Below the pieces are notes generated by a model that had not been told where the DNA came from, did not search any database, and was given only the letters and a program-made list of their open reading frames with translations. Below are positions 1 through 8,234 of a stretch of DNA of 16,643 nucleotides, one piece after another. This DNA comes from Sergeia podlipaevii. Lineage: Eukaryota; Euglenozoa; Kinetoplastea; Trypanosomatida; Trypanosomatidae. How positions within the stretch are numbered: the first letter of the stretch is position 1; each line of letters opens with the position of its first letter. The stretch covers positions 1 to 16,643 of the forward strand of contig JASANZ010001805.1 in assembly GCA_030849805.1 (NCBI GenBank). Reading direction: 5' to 3'. The translations under genes and the position numbers were made by a program.

Positions 1-124
1 CAATCTCTATTGGCTTTGCGTTGAGTCCGCCGCTTTATGTCTTTTTATTATTCTTCTTTCTGGGTCAAAGGGGAAAAAGCAAAGGGGGAGGGAGGTCGCG
101 CACGAATAAGAGGGAAAGTCAAAG

Positions 125-146
125 ATATATATATATATATATATAT
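125..146. repeat. (AT)11 dinucleotide microsatellite
   Basis: Eleven uninterrupted AT units are read directly. Such tracts are common in AT-rich intergenic sequence and are likely to vary in length between strains. A TGTATATA octamer lies shortly downstream at 173-180. Confidence 0.95.
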
Positions 147-778
147 GTATGTAATGACACACGCATGCACGGTGTATATACAGGGAAGAACAAACAAATA
201 AGAAGATAAAAATACTGTTGTTATATAGTTGAGGATATCAACGACCAGATGGATGACTTTTATAGCTTTGGCACGAGAGGAAGGGAAAATGCCATTGAGT
301 ACAGCACAGAGTACATCTTCTACTCTGTCGTGCAAGGGGAAGCCTTTTTATTGAAAAAAACTTCTCCTTTTTCTTTGTGTTGTTTCTTTTACTTGCTAGC
401 GCTGGTTTTGTTTATATGCGCGTGTGTGTGTGTGTTGTGTGGAAGTATGTGAAGAAAGATAAAACGCATGGCCAAAATAAAAGGGGAATTATGTTCATAC
501 TGCTTGCAGAACTGCTTCCTTTTCTCCTTCTTTTGTTGTTTCATGATCCTGCGGCTTGTGGGTGTGTGATTGGCTGCCTTTTAAACGTTTATAAAAAATT
601 GATCGTACCCCTATTGCCTCTTCCTTTTCTATTATTCGCCACGTAACATAATATATGCCACCGTTGTCCTTACTGTTTTCCATTTTTAAAAAATAATACT
701 TGTTCTCTGTGCTTCTGTAGGAGAGAGGAGCTGCTTCACTTTCTTTGTAGCTCAGTTCTGGCATAGCGTTCTGGTAGC

Positions 779-843
779 TTTTTATTTTTGCTTTTCTCTC
801 TTTCTCTCTTGTCATTTTTCTTTCATAACAACACGTTTCCAAG
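779..843 (+). promoter_or_regulatory. Candidate upstream trans-splice acceptor (polypyrimidine tract plus AG at 842-843)
   Basis: A long pyrimidine-dominated run (779-828) is followed by a first AG at 842-843. If used, it gives the 1082 gene a leader of about 238 nt that contains no ATG in any frame. It competes with a second tract at 1031-1051. Inferred from the polypyrimidine-AG rule of kinetoplastid trans-splicing. Confidence 0.45.
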
Positions 844-1030
844 TTACTTTTATCAAGCACTGTGTTCTCAACATATACATATACAGCCTATACCAACCCT
901 TTCAAGCGCCTACAAACGGATATACATACTTTGAATTTCGGTAAAGTTGTGTATACCACGAATTTTTTATTTTATACACGCTCACTCACACGCAATAAGG
1001 AAACATATAAATAAAACGTCTGCATATACA

Positions 1031-1051
1031 CTCTTCTTCTTTTTTTTTAAG
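1031..1051 (+). promoter_or_regulatory. Candidate trans-splice acceptor for the 1082 gene (AG at 1050-1051)
   Basis: A C/T run of about 18 nt ends in an AG at 1050-1051, leaving a 30-nt leader without ATG before the start at 1082. If this site is used, the upstream in-frame codons (back to a TTG at 947) are not in the mature mRNA, which supports ATG 1082 as the real start. Confidence 0.6.
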
Positions 1052-1081
1052 TTTGAGATAACGAACAACGAACCAAAATAT

Positions 1082-3610
1082 ATGACTGTTGACCGCTACT
1101 CTCCTTCTCCGCGCATTGACAATGCTGTTGAGGGCGATAATGCCCAGCACGGGACAATGTGCTTTCTTCCTCTCTCCGTCACCGCCCCGCTCGTCGTCGG
1201 TGATGTGATTATTTATGAGTTTGTTTCTATGGATCACAAATCGCGCTGGTCGATAGGTACTATTCAGGAGCTTCCTCTATTTACAGACGTTGTGAGCCAG
1301 CCTTCTGATTATGTGGTTGGAGTACGCGACTGGGTGGTGGCTCAGGGAAGGACGTCTATCTCTCAAATTCGTGTGACGAAAGTGAAAAGCAGCCGAGGCG
1401 AGGCTGTTGCTTTTTCGCCAGGCAGTTGTGCATCCACGGGGCCGACAACAGAAGATAGCGGGAGCAATCGTTCAGCATCACAGGTGAATGAAAGGGATGC
1501 ATGTCGTAGCGAGAACAACGAGACGGTAGGCTTCGTCGAAGGCGCATGTGTCACCTCCACTGTGCGTTCCGCGATCATTCGTCGCCTCTGCCCTGACTAC
1601 GTTCACAACGGTACTATTGTGCTCAGCAAGACGGAACTGAGGGCTATTAGAGCTGCATCTGTGCGTCAGCAAAGCAACAGCGTCGTTCGCGTACTTGATG
1701 TCACCAGGACGTCAGAATCTCCCGCGTTGAGCCGTCTCTCTCTGGAGAGGGAGGATGGGTCGCCGTGCATCACCGACTGGGCTGCTGCGATGGATATTAT
1801 TTTCCGACAGAACCATAGCCGAGAAACCATTCAGAGTGAGGAACTGGCGGAGCTGTACAATATGCATGTGTCACATTCAGAGTCGCTTGCTGCTCTCCTC
1901 AAGACAGCACCGCAACAAGCGTTGTCAGTGTCAAAAGAAGAAGAAGAGATTGTGGAGAATTGGACGGCAGAGGAACCTGTGAAGGCTCTCTCCTTTGCTC
2001 CTGCTAGCCAGCTGGAACTTGCGAACTGGAACTCTGGGGATCCATATCTTCACCCCCTACATGTGGCGCAGCGCGATGAGGAAGGCTCACGGCTTGCTTT
2101 GCTGCGAGAGGAGAGTGCGACCTTCATGCAGCTCGCGTTTGACCTGCTGGAGGACCGGCATGAGATCCATCTATGCGCGCGAGTGCACGCGGCATCTTGT
2201 GAAGTGGAGCAGCTGAGGTGTAGGCTGCGCAAACAGCACCAGACGCACATGCAAGCAGCAGAGAGGATGCAGGTGGCGCTGAACGAGGCTTTGGAGACGC
2301 CCCACGACACACAGCGCAACGCTATGCGACTCACCAAAGGCATCGAGCACGCTGTGGAGTTACTGGAAGAAGATGGCTGTGATGCAGGCGTGGAGGCAAC
2401 GCCACTCCCACTGGCTCTGCGCTACGACATGCGCCGTCGCTTTCGCCACGTGACCGCTGACACGCGTAGCAACTGCTCCCAATCATCAACGGCGGGTCAG
2501 TCTATCACCGCCACTACTAGTGTTTCTCACTTGCCATCTCTTTCTGGGCAGCCGCTAAAGAAGCACACCGTCGTTTGCACGCCTATGAAAGAGTTGCTCA
2601 AATCTTTACCTACAAGCACAACAGCAGGGCATGAACTTCGCGCAGCAGGGACTCGAGCCGCCTCAGCGAGTGACTGCAGGGCGATGGATGACAATGCCAA
2701 GACGGAGGGAAGCAGTACATTAAGCGCTACGTACAGCAGTGCCGTTGGTACGTCTAACGGTATCCGTGTAGATCGCAAGAGTATTCTCTCTCACCCTTTC
2801 ACTTTCCCTGGAGAAGCCGGTGGTGCATCACCACGCGCACAGCGCTCTGCGTCTCGTCGGTACGAGGAGTTGGAGCAGCAGGAGAAGGAGATTGCCCGAC
2901 TGACGATTCTGCTCACGCGAGAACGAAAACAACGGGTAGAGGCAGAGCAGCGTGTGGCTCAGTTGCAGGTTGAGCTTCTTGTTGGTGGTGGTGGTAGTGC
3001 AACTGGGGGTCTTACTTCCGTTTCTGCGGATAATGCTGTAGCTGTTGTTGCTACCTCCAGCTTCAGGCCCAGTGTGGCCTCCACCCCTTCGCGTGGTAGA
3101 TCCGTGGCGACATCCTCAGCCGAGACACCTGGGATGGTGTCGCTCTATGCGAAGCTCTCAGAGGTCCAGCAGGAACTGACCAAGCGCTTGCAGAGTACAG
3201 TTGTGACTCAAACACGTCACATTGAGGAACTTTCGCGTAGGATTTCGAAGTGTGGAGATGAGATGCGAGTGCATATCATCAAGGCGCGCAAGGCAGGAAG
3301 CGTAGAGACTCAGCCGATCAGTCCAGCGCGTGAGAGCCTCAGTGGGGAAGGGAATTTTTGCGCGAAGGAGGCCCACGCGTCAATGTCCGAACCGCTTCTT
3401 AATGATGCAGACGCAGATGTTGTGGACATCATGTTACAAAGACGCCTTGTTTTGCTTGAGAAGGAAAGGGGCAGCGTAAAGTCTGAGAGAGAAAAGAGGC
3501 TACATGAGATGCGGATGTTGGAGTCGCTTCTACAGACCGCCACAGATATGATGCGTGTCTCCTCTACCGTGTCAGTCGACCACAGCAAAGGAGAATTTTC
3601 TGCTAAATAA
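1082..3610 (+). CDS. Hypothetical coiled-coil protein with a possible SH3/Tudor-like N-terminal module (842 aa)
   Basis: The family is not recognised. The frame stays open upstream to a TTG at 947, but that part encodes UTR-like poly-Phe sequence and contains a splice acceptor, so the ATG at 1082 was chosen. Residues about 37-100 look like a compact beta-rich module: a GDVIIYEF strand, then W-S-I-G-T-I, then YVVGVRDWVV. This resembles SH3-, Tudor- or BAH-like folds only in general pattern. Heptad-like charged helices follow at about 340-400, 590-640 (rich in E-Q-E-K and RERKQR), 687-735 and 780-830, separated by Ser/Thr/Gly-rich linkers. There is no signal peptide, membrane helix or catalytic motif. 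The architecture suggests a structural or scaffold protein, for example cytoskeletal or chromatin-linked, but that is inference. The gene is complete and ends in TAA. Coding status is secure from length and composition; function is unknown. Confidence 0.88.
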   Translation: MTVDRYSPSPRIDNAVEGDNAQHGTMCFLPLSVTAPLVVGDVIIYEFVSMDHKSRWSIGTIQELPLFTDVVSQPSDYVVGVRDWVVAQGRTSISQIRVTKVKSSRGEAVAFSPGSCASTGPTTEDSGSNRSASQVNERDACRSENNETVGFVEGACVTSTVRSAIIRRLCPDYVHNGTIVLSKTELRAIRAASVRQQSNSVVRVLDVTRTSESPALSRLSLEREDGSPCITDWAAAMDIIFRQNHSRETIQSEELAELYNMHVSHSESLAALLKTAPQQALSVSKEEEEIVENWTAEEPVKALSFAPASQLELANWNSGDPYLHPLHVAQRDEEGSRLALLREESATFMQLAFDLLEDRHEIHLCARVHAASCEVEQLRCRLRKQHQTHMQAAERMQVALNEALETPHDTQRNAMRLTKGIEHAVELLEEDGCDAGVEATPLPLALRYDMRRRFRHVTADTRSNCSQSSTAGQSITATTSVSHLPSLSGQPLKKHTVVCTPMKELLKSLPTSTTAGHELRAAGTRAASASDCRAMDDNAKTEGSSTLSATYSSAVGTSNGIRVDRKSILSHPFTFPGEAGGASPRAQRSASRRYEELEQQEKEIARLTILLTRERKQRVEAEQRVAQLQVELLVGGGGSATGGLTSVSADNAVAVVATSSFRPSVASTPSRGRSVATSSAETPGMVSLYAKLSEVQQELTKRLQSTVVTQTRHIEELSRRISKCGDEMRVHIIKARKAGSVETQPISPARESLSGEGNFCAKEAHASMSEPLLNDADADVVDIMLQRRLVLLEKERGSVKSEREKRLHEMRMLESLLQTATDMMRVSSTVSVDHSKGEFSAK

Positions 3611-4607
3611 CGAGAAACAGAGTATTCTTGTTTCTCTTTTTACTTTCATTTATTCTTTTCCCCTTTTTATTATTGCTTTTCTATTCTTTGAAATTTTGTG
3701 AGGCTACTGAGGAAATAGGGTGCCCATGAGTTATTGTTTTTTCACCATTTTTTTCCTCTTTCTGCTGCCTTTCTCTCTCTCATTTTTTTCAAGAGAATTG
3801 AGATTTCCCAAAAAAAAAATAATCTTGAAACGCTAGGCAAGCGCCTCTTGTCTGGTTATTTTTGTTCCAAACAGTACTGATCTTTTTCAGTTTTCGGGCG
3901 TACGCGTTCTTAGTAGACGTTCTTTTTTTCTTCACACACATGCCTACTGTGTGCTATAAACCCTCTTTATTATTATTATTATTATCATTAACCTTGTTGC
4001 TGTACATATGTAGGCGTTTGTTTGCAGCGAAGGACACTGTTTTGATCTCTCCAACATAACAGCGAAATAGTCTGAACGTTTCACTGTTTGCGTTGCTTTT
4101 TGGCATCTTTTTTCAAAAAAAAAAAAAAATAATAATAATATTTTTTTGGTCTTTTTCTTTGCTGTACATCATGAGGGTGTCGAATTGTTAAGACATGATA
4201 TGAGCACTATGAGATGATGGTGGGTGAGTACTTGAACGAATTGAAAAGAAAATGATAAATATACTGTGCTTTTTTTGTTTGTTTGTTTCCACGTATAAAG
4301 CGGAAACATAGACACATTTCTTCCTCAGTGAAATCATTAACGTTTCAATATAACATAAAATTTCTGAACCCATAGATCTCTTTGCCCTTAACCTTTTTCC
4401 TTTTAACCCAATATACTCAATAATAAGGAGCTGCCTTCTGCATACTTTTTATAAATGATTGTATGCATTATCTGAATGACGTTGCGGCACATTAGATAAT
4501 ACGTGACAGAAAATTTTATTTCGATACATTCATCAAGATTTCTTTTTTTTATTATTATTGTATAAGGAAGGTCACTACCTATATGTTTCAAAGACGGAAG
4601 TGTGACA
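3611..4607 (+). other. Spacer: 3' UTR of the 1082 gene and leader of the 4608 gene
   Basis: About 1 kb without a supportable gene. It is T-rich with A runs at 3810-3819 and 4115-4129, ATT/AAT triplet runs near 3968-3987 and 4130-4140, and a TGTACATA octamer at 4001-4008 that matches the Pumilio (PUF) consensus UGUANAUA. A 65-codon open frame from 3862 starts at TTG and encodes mostly Phe and Leu, so it is not accepted. A small minus-strand frame at 4188-4373 is also low-complexity. The region probably holds the polyadenylation zone of the first gene and the trans-splice signals of the next. Confidence 0.6.
4541..4566 (+). promoter_or_regulatory. Candidate trans-splice acceptor for the 4608 gene (AG at 4565-4566)
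   Basis: A T-rich tract (4541-4550) and an ATT run are followed by a first AG at 4565-4566. Further AGs occur at 4569-4570, 4592-4593 and 4599-4600. Which one is used matters, because an out-of-frame ATG lies at 4583. Acceptors at 4593 or 4600 would exclude it from the mRNA. Confidence 0.5.
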
Positions 4608-4624
4608 ATGAAAATTTCTCATAG
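4583..4624 (+). other. Upstream ORF overlapping the start codon of the 4608 gene
   Basis: An ATG at 4583 opens a 13-codon frame that ends at TAG 4622-4624, past the main ATG at 4608 and in a different frame. If the transcript begins at the AG of 4565-4566, ribosomes would meet this ATG first, which would be expected to reduce translation of the membrane protein. If splicing uses 4593 or 4600, it is absent. Seen in sequence; regulatory role inferred. Confidence 0.45.
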
Positions 4625-5924
4625 ACGTTGCATTTTTTATCTTACATTGATAGCGGCCGCGTTCGTTTTCACTCATGTGAAGACGGCTTCTGCCGCGCAA
4701 GGGACCAGTAGCGAGTGGCGTGCCTCAGCAATGAACCTTTACTATGACGGGGACCCTGAAGCAGCCCGCATTGCCTACCCAAAGGGGGACGCTGATGTCG
4801 TTACGAGTCACTGTGTAATTGAGGATACACATGGCTCAAGCAAGGTGGAGCCCAAAACAGCCAAGTTTATTTTAGAGAGGACGATAGAAGTACCTCCATC
4901 ATTGGATGGTGCTGGCACTGGTGCAGCTGCCATGACAGTGGGTACCCTCGATATAGGAACTTTTGCCGTCCTCGTTCCCAACCAACAGTACATTCGCAGT
5001 GACCCTAAATGGGCATTCGATGAGGACGACGAGCTGGACCCGCATGCGAAGGAAGGCGATGACGAGTCAGAGATGCAAGTACTGCTCTCTCTGTTCATTG
5101 GCCTCTTGACACAAAATGAGTGCATGGATGTGGCGCTTTACAGAACGCTGGAGGATGTTGGCAACGCCTCCAAGGCTGTGCAAGTGTGGGCCTCCCCTTC
5201 TGCAAATCCAGTGTGTGGAGTACGGCTCAGCCCTGCCGTCAGGCAACTACTTGACGCAAAGCAACCCAAAGCGCAGCCCCCGCGTGGCCCGTCTCCTTTC
5301 TCTACATTTTCTGCTCCAGCATGCAAACTTGTGGGTGTCACGCACTTTGGTTTTTCGTTTGTGCCCGCTATTGCTCTGCAGCCTGGCCCATCTCCTCGGT
5401 TCTGTCGTAAATCGCAGAAGGTGCGCAGCGTTGGCAGGCGCAACTACGTCGAGGTAAACTGCTCTCTAGTGGTGAGCGTGCGAGTGTGGCACCCTTCTGA
5501 CAGTTCTGAGATAGCAGCTCCCAGCTCAAGTGTGCACATGAAGATAGCAAGCGCCGTCACTCGCTTCCATTCCGGGACCGTCGTCTCTCGGAATGGTGGA
5601 AGGACTTCTCTTGAGAACTTGACGATTCTCAACAACGAAGATCTGCCTACTCCGCAGCCAAACATCGAAGGAGGAGGGGGAACGGGGACGCCGCGCTCGC
5701 TTCGATACGGTTCTATTGTTCGATGCTCTTCACTGAAACTCTCTCCTTCATTCTGGGACACTGGTATGTGCGAGTCCACGTCGTCTGTGTCTCCAGAGCC
5801 CAACGCGGACAACGATGATGCAATCGGGATAACAGTACTTCGTTTGTGCCTGCTTGCAAGCCTCCTTGCCTTTTTTGTATCCTTTTCCGTGATGCATATG
5901 ACCTCTCACAAGTGGAGTCGTTGA
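4608..5924 (+). CDS. Hypothetical type I membrane glycoprotein (signal peptide, lumenal domain, C-terminal TM; 438 aa)
   Basis: The family is not recognised. The ATG at 4608 was chosen; two codons upstream the open frame begins only with GTG. Residues 1-30 form a secretory signal: basic KISHRR, a hydrophobic LTLIAAAFVF core, then small residues suited to signal peptidase near A-S-A-A. The body is predicted to be lumenal or extracellular, with three N-glycosylation sequons (N186-A-S, N284-C-S, N337-L-T), an acidic cluster around 140-155, several cysteines and a Pro/Ser-rich region near 220-235. A hydrophobic helix at about 405-430 precedes the short basic tail HKWSR, giving type I topology. 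No HExxH protease motif or glycosyltransferase motif is visible. It could be an ER accessory subunit of the kind seen in GPI or glycan assembly, or a surface protein, but nothing specific supports either. Complete gene. Confidence 0.87.
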   Translation: MKISHRRCIFYLTLIAAAFVFTHVKTASAAQGTSSEWRASAMNLYYDGDPEAARIAYPKGDADVVTSHCVIEDTHGSSKVEPKTAKFILERTIEVPPSLDGAGTGAAAMTVGTLDIGTFAVLVPNQQYIRSDPKWAFDEDDELDPHAKEGDDESEMQVLLSLFIGLLTQNECMDVALYRTLEDVGNASKAVQVWASPSANPVCGVRLSPAVRQLLDAKQPKAQPPRGPSPFSTFSAPACKLVGVTHFGFSFVPAIALQPGPSPRFCRKSQKVRSVGRRNYVEVNCSLVVSVRVWHPSDSSEIAAPSSSVHMKIASAVTRFHSGTVVSRNGGRTSLENLTILNNEDLPTPQPNIEGGGGTGTPRSLRYGSIVRCSSLKLSPSFWDTGMCESTSSVSPEPNADNDDAIGITVLRLCLLASLLAFFVSFSVMHMTSHKWSR

Positions 5925-6468
5925 TGATTCTTTAGAAGAGGGATGGATCACAGAGCGTGTCACGCTTTTTTCGTCTTCTTTTTCTTATTGCGCACTTCAG
6001 AAGGATATATATATTGCTTGTCTTTCTGCTCTGTATGAATCGTTGCTAGTGCTATACACATAAAGCAATAGTAATTTCTAAACTAGTCACTTATATTGAT
6101 AGTTTCTGTCCTATCATGTATTGCTACAAGTGTGCTTGCTACCAATGCATGTTTTTTGTCTCCTGCTTTTGCGTTCTCTCGTGTTCTCTTTTCAAACATT
6201 GTTATTATATCTTTCACTTTAAAAAAAATTATATTTTGCTTGCAACCAGGGCCATTATCTAGGTTCGGTGAATTGATTGAAGTATCGGGTGTGCATATAT
6301 CTCATTATTATTGTTAGTGAGCATTAATAGGAGGGCGATCGTCTACATACAACGAGACTGCCTGATATTTCTTTTTGTTGTTCTTCGCATTTGCACATTT
6401 TTTTTTCTTTTTGCGCAGAAAAGCGGCGTAGTGTTTTTTTGTTGTTGTTGTTCTACACTTAAAGGATC
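5925..6468 (+). other. Spacer: 3' UTR of the 4608 gene and leader of the 6469 gene
   Basis: T-rich spacer of 544 bp with a short ATATATAT run near 6006-6013 and an oligo-A stretch near 6221-6228. The open frame at 6096-6317 translates to a low-complexity hydrophobic sequence and is not accepted. No RNA gene was recognised. Confidence 0.6.
6391..6418 (+). promoter_or_regulatory. Trans-splice acceptor for the 6469 gene (AG at 6417-6418)
   Basis: A strong run of T and C (about 6397-6412) leads to GCGCAG with the AG at 6417-6418. The resulting 50-nt leader to the ATG at 6469 has no ATG. This is one of the clearest acceptors in the window. Confidence 0.75.
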
Positions 6469-7245
6469 ATGAAGCGTCTTGCAGTGCATCGGTTGCGATC
6501 CCTGCTGGCATGTGTTGGTGTGTCGTCTGCCACTGCACTCAACGGGCCACGCCGCTTCAATGCCGCCTTTGCGGGAGGTCAAACTGACACTGCGAAGGTT
6601 GAAGGCGAGAAGCAGCAGAAGCAAGAAAGTGGCCAAGAGCACAGCAAAGCAGAAGGGCAGCAAGAGAAGGGGAAAACGGATGATAAGACTACTGCACTTG
6701 GCGCCGCGGAGACCCCGAAGCGTCGCAACATCGTTGTTATGAGCAACACCACGAAGGCGGTGTACATCCACCCCACAAACCACATTGCCTCATGGTACTG
6801 GTTCGTTACTGACTTTCACAAGTGGTTCATTGGCATTATATTCATCTTTGTGGGTTCTCAGGTGCTAGTGCGGTACCGCGTGTCCAAGGCTAACACTGCT
6901 GCACAGGCACAGCTCGGTGAGAACCTTCTAGACCAGCGCACACGCGACTTGCTCTCTGATATCGAGGTGTTGCGCAAAAAGGACCCAATCCGCCTGGAGC
7001 ACGAGGCAAATGTGTACCATGAGCAGTTCTGGAAGCGGCGTGCGATGTCGGTGGCGAACAACCGCAACGAGGCACGTAAGATTGAGATTGAGCGTGGCAA
7101 GATGCAGGGGCTGGCGCGAGGCACGGATATGACGGAGTGGCTAGGCGCCAAGGAGAAGGATGACGAGGAGCGGGAGGTGGCACGTAGGACTCAGGACTAT
7201 ATTCAAGGTTTCCATCAGCATCTAAAGTCTCAGCGTCTCATCTAA
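6469..7245 (+). CDS. Predicted mitochondrial single-pass membrane protein (258 aa)
   Basis: The family is not recognised. The N-terminus (MKRLAVHRLRSLLACVG) is rich in Arg, Leu, Ser and Ala and has no acidic residue before about residue 40, as in a mitochondrial presequence. Residues about 40-85 are a Lys/Glu/Gln low-complexity linker. An aromatic patch W109-Y-W-F leads into one hydrophobic helix at about 119-134 (W-F-I-G-I-I-F-I-F-V-G). The remainder, 150-258, is highly charged and probably helical, with EHEANVYHEQFWKRR and several Arg/Glu-rich segments, and ends HQHLKSQRLI. This layout is typical of small accessory subunits of inner-membrane complexes, with a presequence, one membrane helix and a soluble helical tail, so a kinetoplastid-specific respiratory or translocation complex subunit is plausible. 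That is inference. ATG 6469 is the first ATG after a strong splice acceptor. Complete gene. Confidence 0.88.
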   Translation: MKRLAVHRLRSLLACVGVSSATALNGPRRFNAAFAGGQTDTAKVEGEKQQKQESGQEHSKAEGQQEKGKTDDKTTALGAAETPKRRNIVVMSNTTKAVYIHPTNHIASWYWFVTDFHKWFIGIIFIFVGSQVLVRYRVSKANTAAQAQLGENLLDQRTRDLLSDIEVLRKKDPIRLEHEANVYHEQFWKRRAMSVANNRNEARKIEIERGKMQGLARGTDMTEWLGAKEKDDEEREVARRTQDYIQGFHQHLKSQRLI

Positions 7246-8234
7246 AAGAAAAGAAAAGCGTAGGGCATAGCATACCGACTGGTGAGAAACTAAAGAACAA
7301 GAACAAAATAGTACATCTGCTGTTAGGAAGGGAGAGGGAGTGCGCGTAGGTAAAAATACATAGGGGCTGCAAATAGCATGCAAGACAACATCATTGAGGG
7401 ACAGGATTTTGAGGAAGATAAAACAGCGAATAGATGCGCCTAGCGTGTGTGCATACCTGCCGTGGGTAAGTAAAAACGCTACTACTGTTCCTAAGTTTTC
7501 CAACTTTTTTTTTCTTCTAATGCCTATTGGGAGGTGACGTGAGGATACGTAAACCCGTCTTATCCTCATTCCTCCCTCTTTTCTGCTTCTCTTTAGGGAT
7601 TGTGAAACGAGATGGGAATACTGTCTCGTGCCGTAATATTCTTTATATAGGTATTTGAGAGATTGCAAAAGTGTTATAATAATTGAAGGCATAGCACAAG
7701 GATTTTAATCGAGTCCTTACATGTGTGATGCAACGGTTGCTCTGGTTAGTGAGGCTTCTATAGGTGAAGTGGCTAATGCTAGAGTTGTGACTTTTTTTTG
7801 TGCTGTTCATTCACTGTTTTCTTTTTCATTTTTTTTCTCGTATGCAGTGGTATTTCAACTTTATTGTTACAGACTTTGGGTAATAAAATATATTTTGCCT
7901 TTTAAAATAATGGTGCATTTAGTAACGTAGTTAATGCAAACTGGCTTCAGACAGTGGGAGCGGTAAGAAATGTCTTGCTTTGGATTACCAAGTAGTTTCT
8001 ATTTTTTTTTTTACTACTTATTTTCCTATTTAATATGCTGTTTGTTTTTTCCCTTTTTTTTTTTCAAAAAAAACTATATTAGATTGTGTGCGTCGCTTAC
8101 GAGGTATTCTGAACCGTGTGTGTGTGTGCCCTCATACGCTTCCCCTTCAATATATATATTTAGCTATACTATTTCAATTCTCTGTTGAACACGCATACAC
8201 ATACGCACATACACATACAACCAAGGGATAGACG
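7246..8234 (+). other. Spacer: purine-rich 3' UTR of the 6469 gene, then T-rich leader of the 8235 gene
   Basis: About 990 bp in two compositional parts. From 7243 to about 7480 the + strand is A/G-rich, unlike every other spacer here. From about 7790 it returns to the usual T-rich pattern. A 156-codon minus-strand frame (7692 down to 7222) spans the purine-rich part and runs antisense into the end of the 6469 gene. It is treated as a candidate only. A + frame at 7721 starts with about 24 ordinary-looking codons and then turns into T-run translation. No RNA gene was recognised. Confidence 0.55.
8047..8082 (+). promoter_or_regulatory. Trans-splice acceptor for the 8235 gene (AG at 8081-8082)
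   Basis: A long T/C run (8041-8065) is followed by a short A run and a first AG at 8081-8082. The leader from there to the ATG at 8235 is about 152 nt and contains no ATG, which supports both this site and the start. Confidence 0.6.

Larger units (their letters stand above)
1..1081 (+). other. Spacer: probable 3' UTR of an upstream gene followed by the leader of the 1082 gene
   Basis: No convincing gene is seen here. The sequence is T-rich on the + strand, with an (AT)11 run, a GT run near 422-435 and several pyrimidine tracts. Short open frames exist in several frames, but their translations are dominated by Phe, Leu, Tyr-Ile or basic low-complexity stretches and show no domain. The first half is most simply the 3' UTR or processing region of a gene to the left. 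From about position 660 to the ATG at 1082 there is no ATG in any frame, which suits a long 5' leader. This is inferred from composition and layout, not from transcript data. Confidence 0.6.

Noticed and set aside
947..1081. N-terminal extension of the 1082 gene in the same open frame
   Set aside because: It begins at TTG, encodes poly-Phe UTR-like sequence and contains a polypyrimidine-AG splice acceptor at 1031-1051.
3862..4059. 65-codon + frame with Phe/Leu-rich translation
   Set aside because: It starts at TTG, and its poly-Leu run comes from an ATT repeat. It resembles spacer, not a membrane protein gene.
4808..5812. Several minus-strand and out-of-frame open frames of 100-122 codons within the 4608 gene
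   Set aside because: The + frame explains the region with signal peptide, sequons and membrane helix. The others are shadows without domains.
6253..6290. GGTTCGGTGAATTGA string resembling an RNA polymerase III B box
   Set aside because: It departs from the consensus, and there is no paired A box or foldable tRNA body upstream.
6343..6783. 146-codon minus-strand frame opposite the 6469 gene
   Set aside because: It is a shadow of the + gene and its leader; the poly-Leu and poly-Gln stretches are reverse readings of Lys/Gln/Glu-rich codons and T runs.
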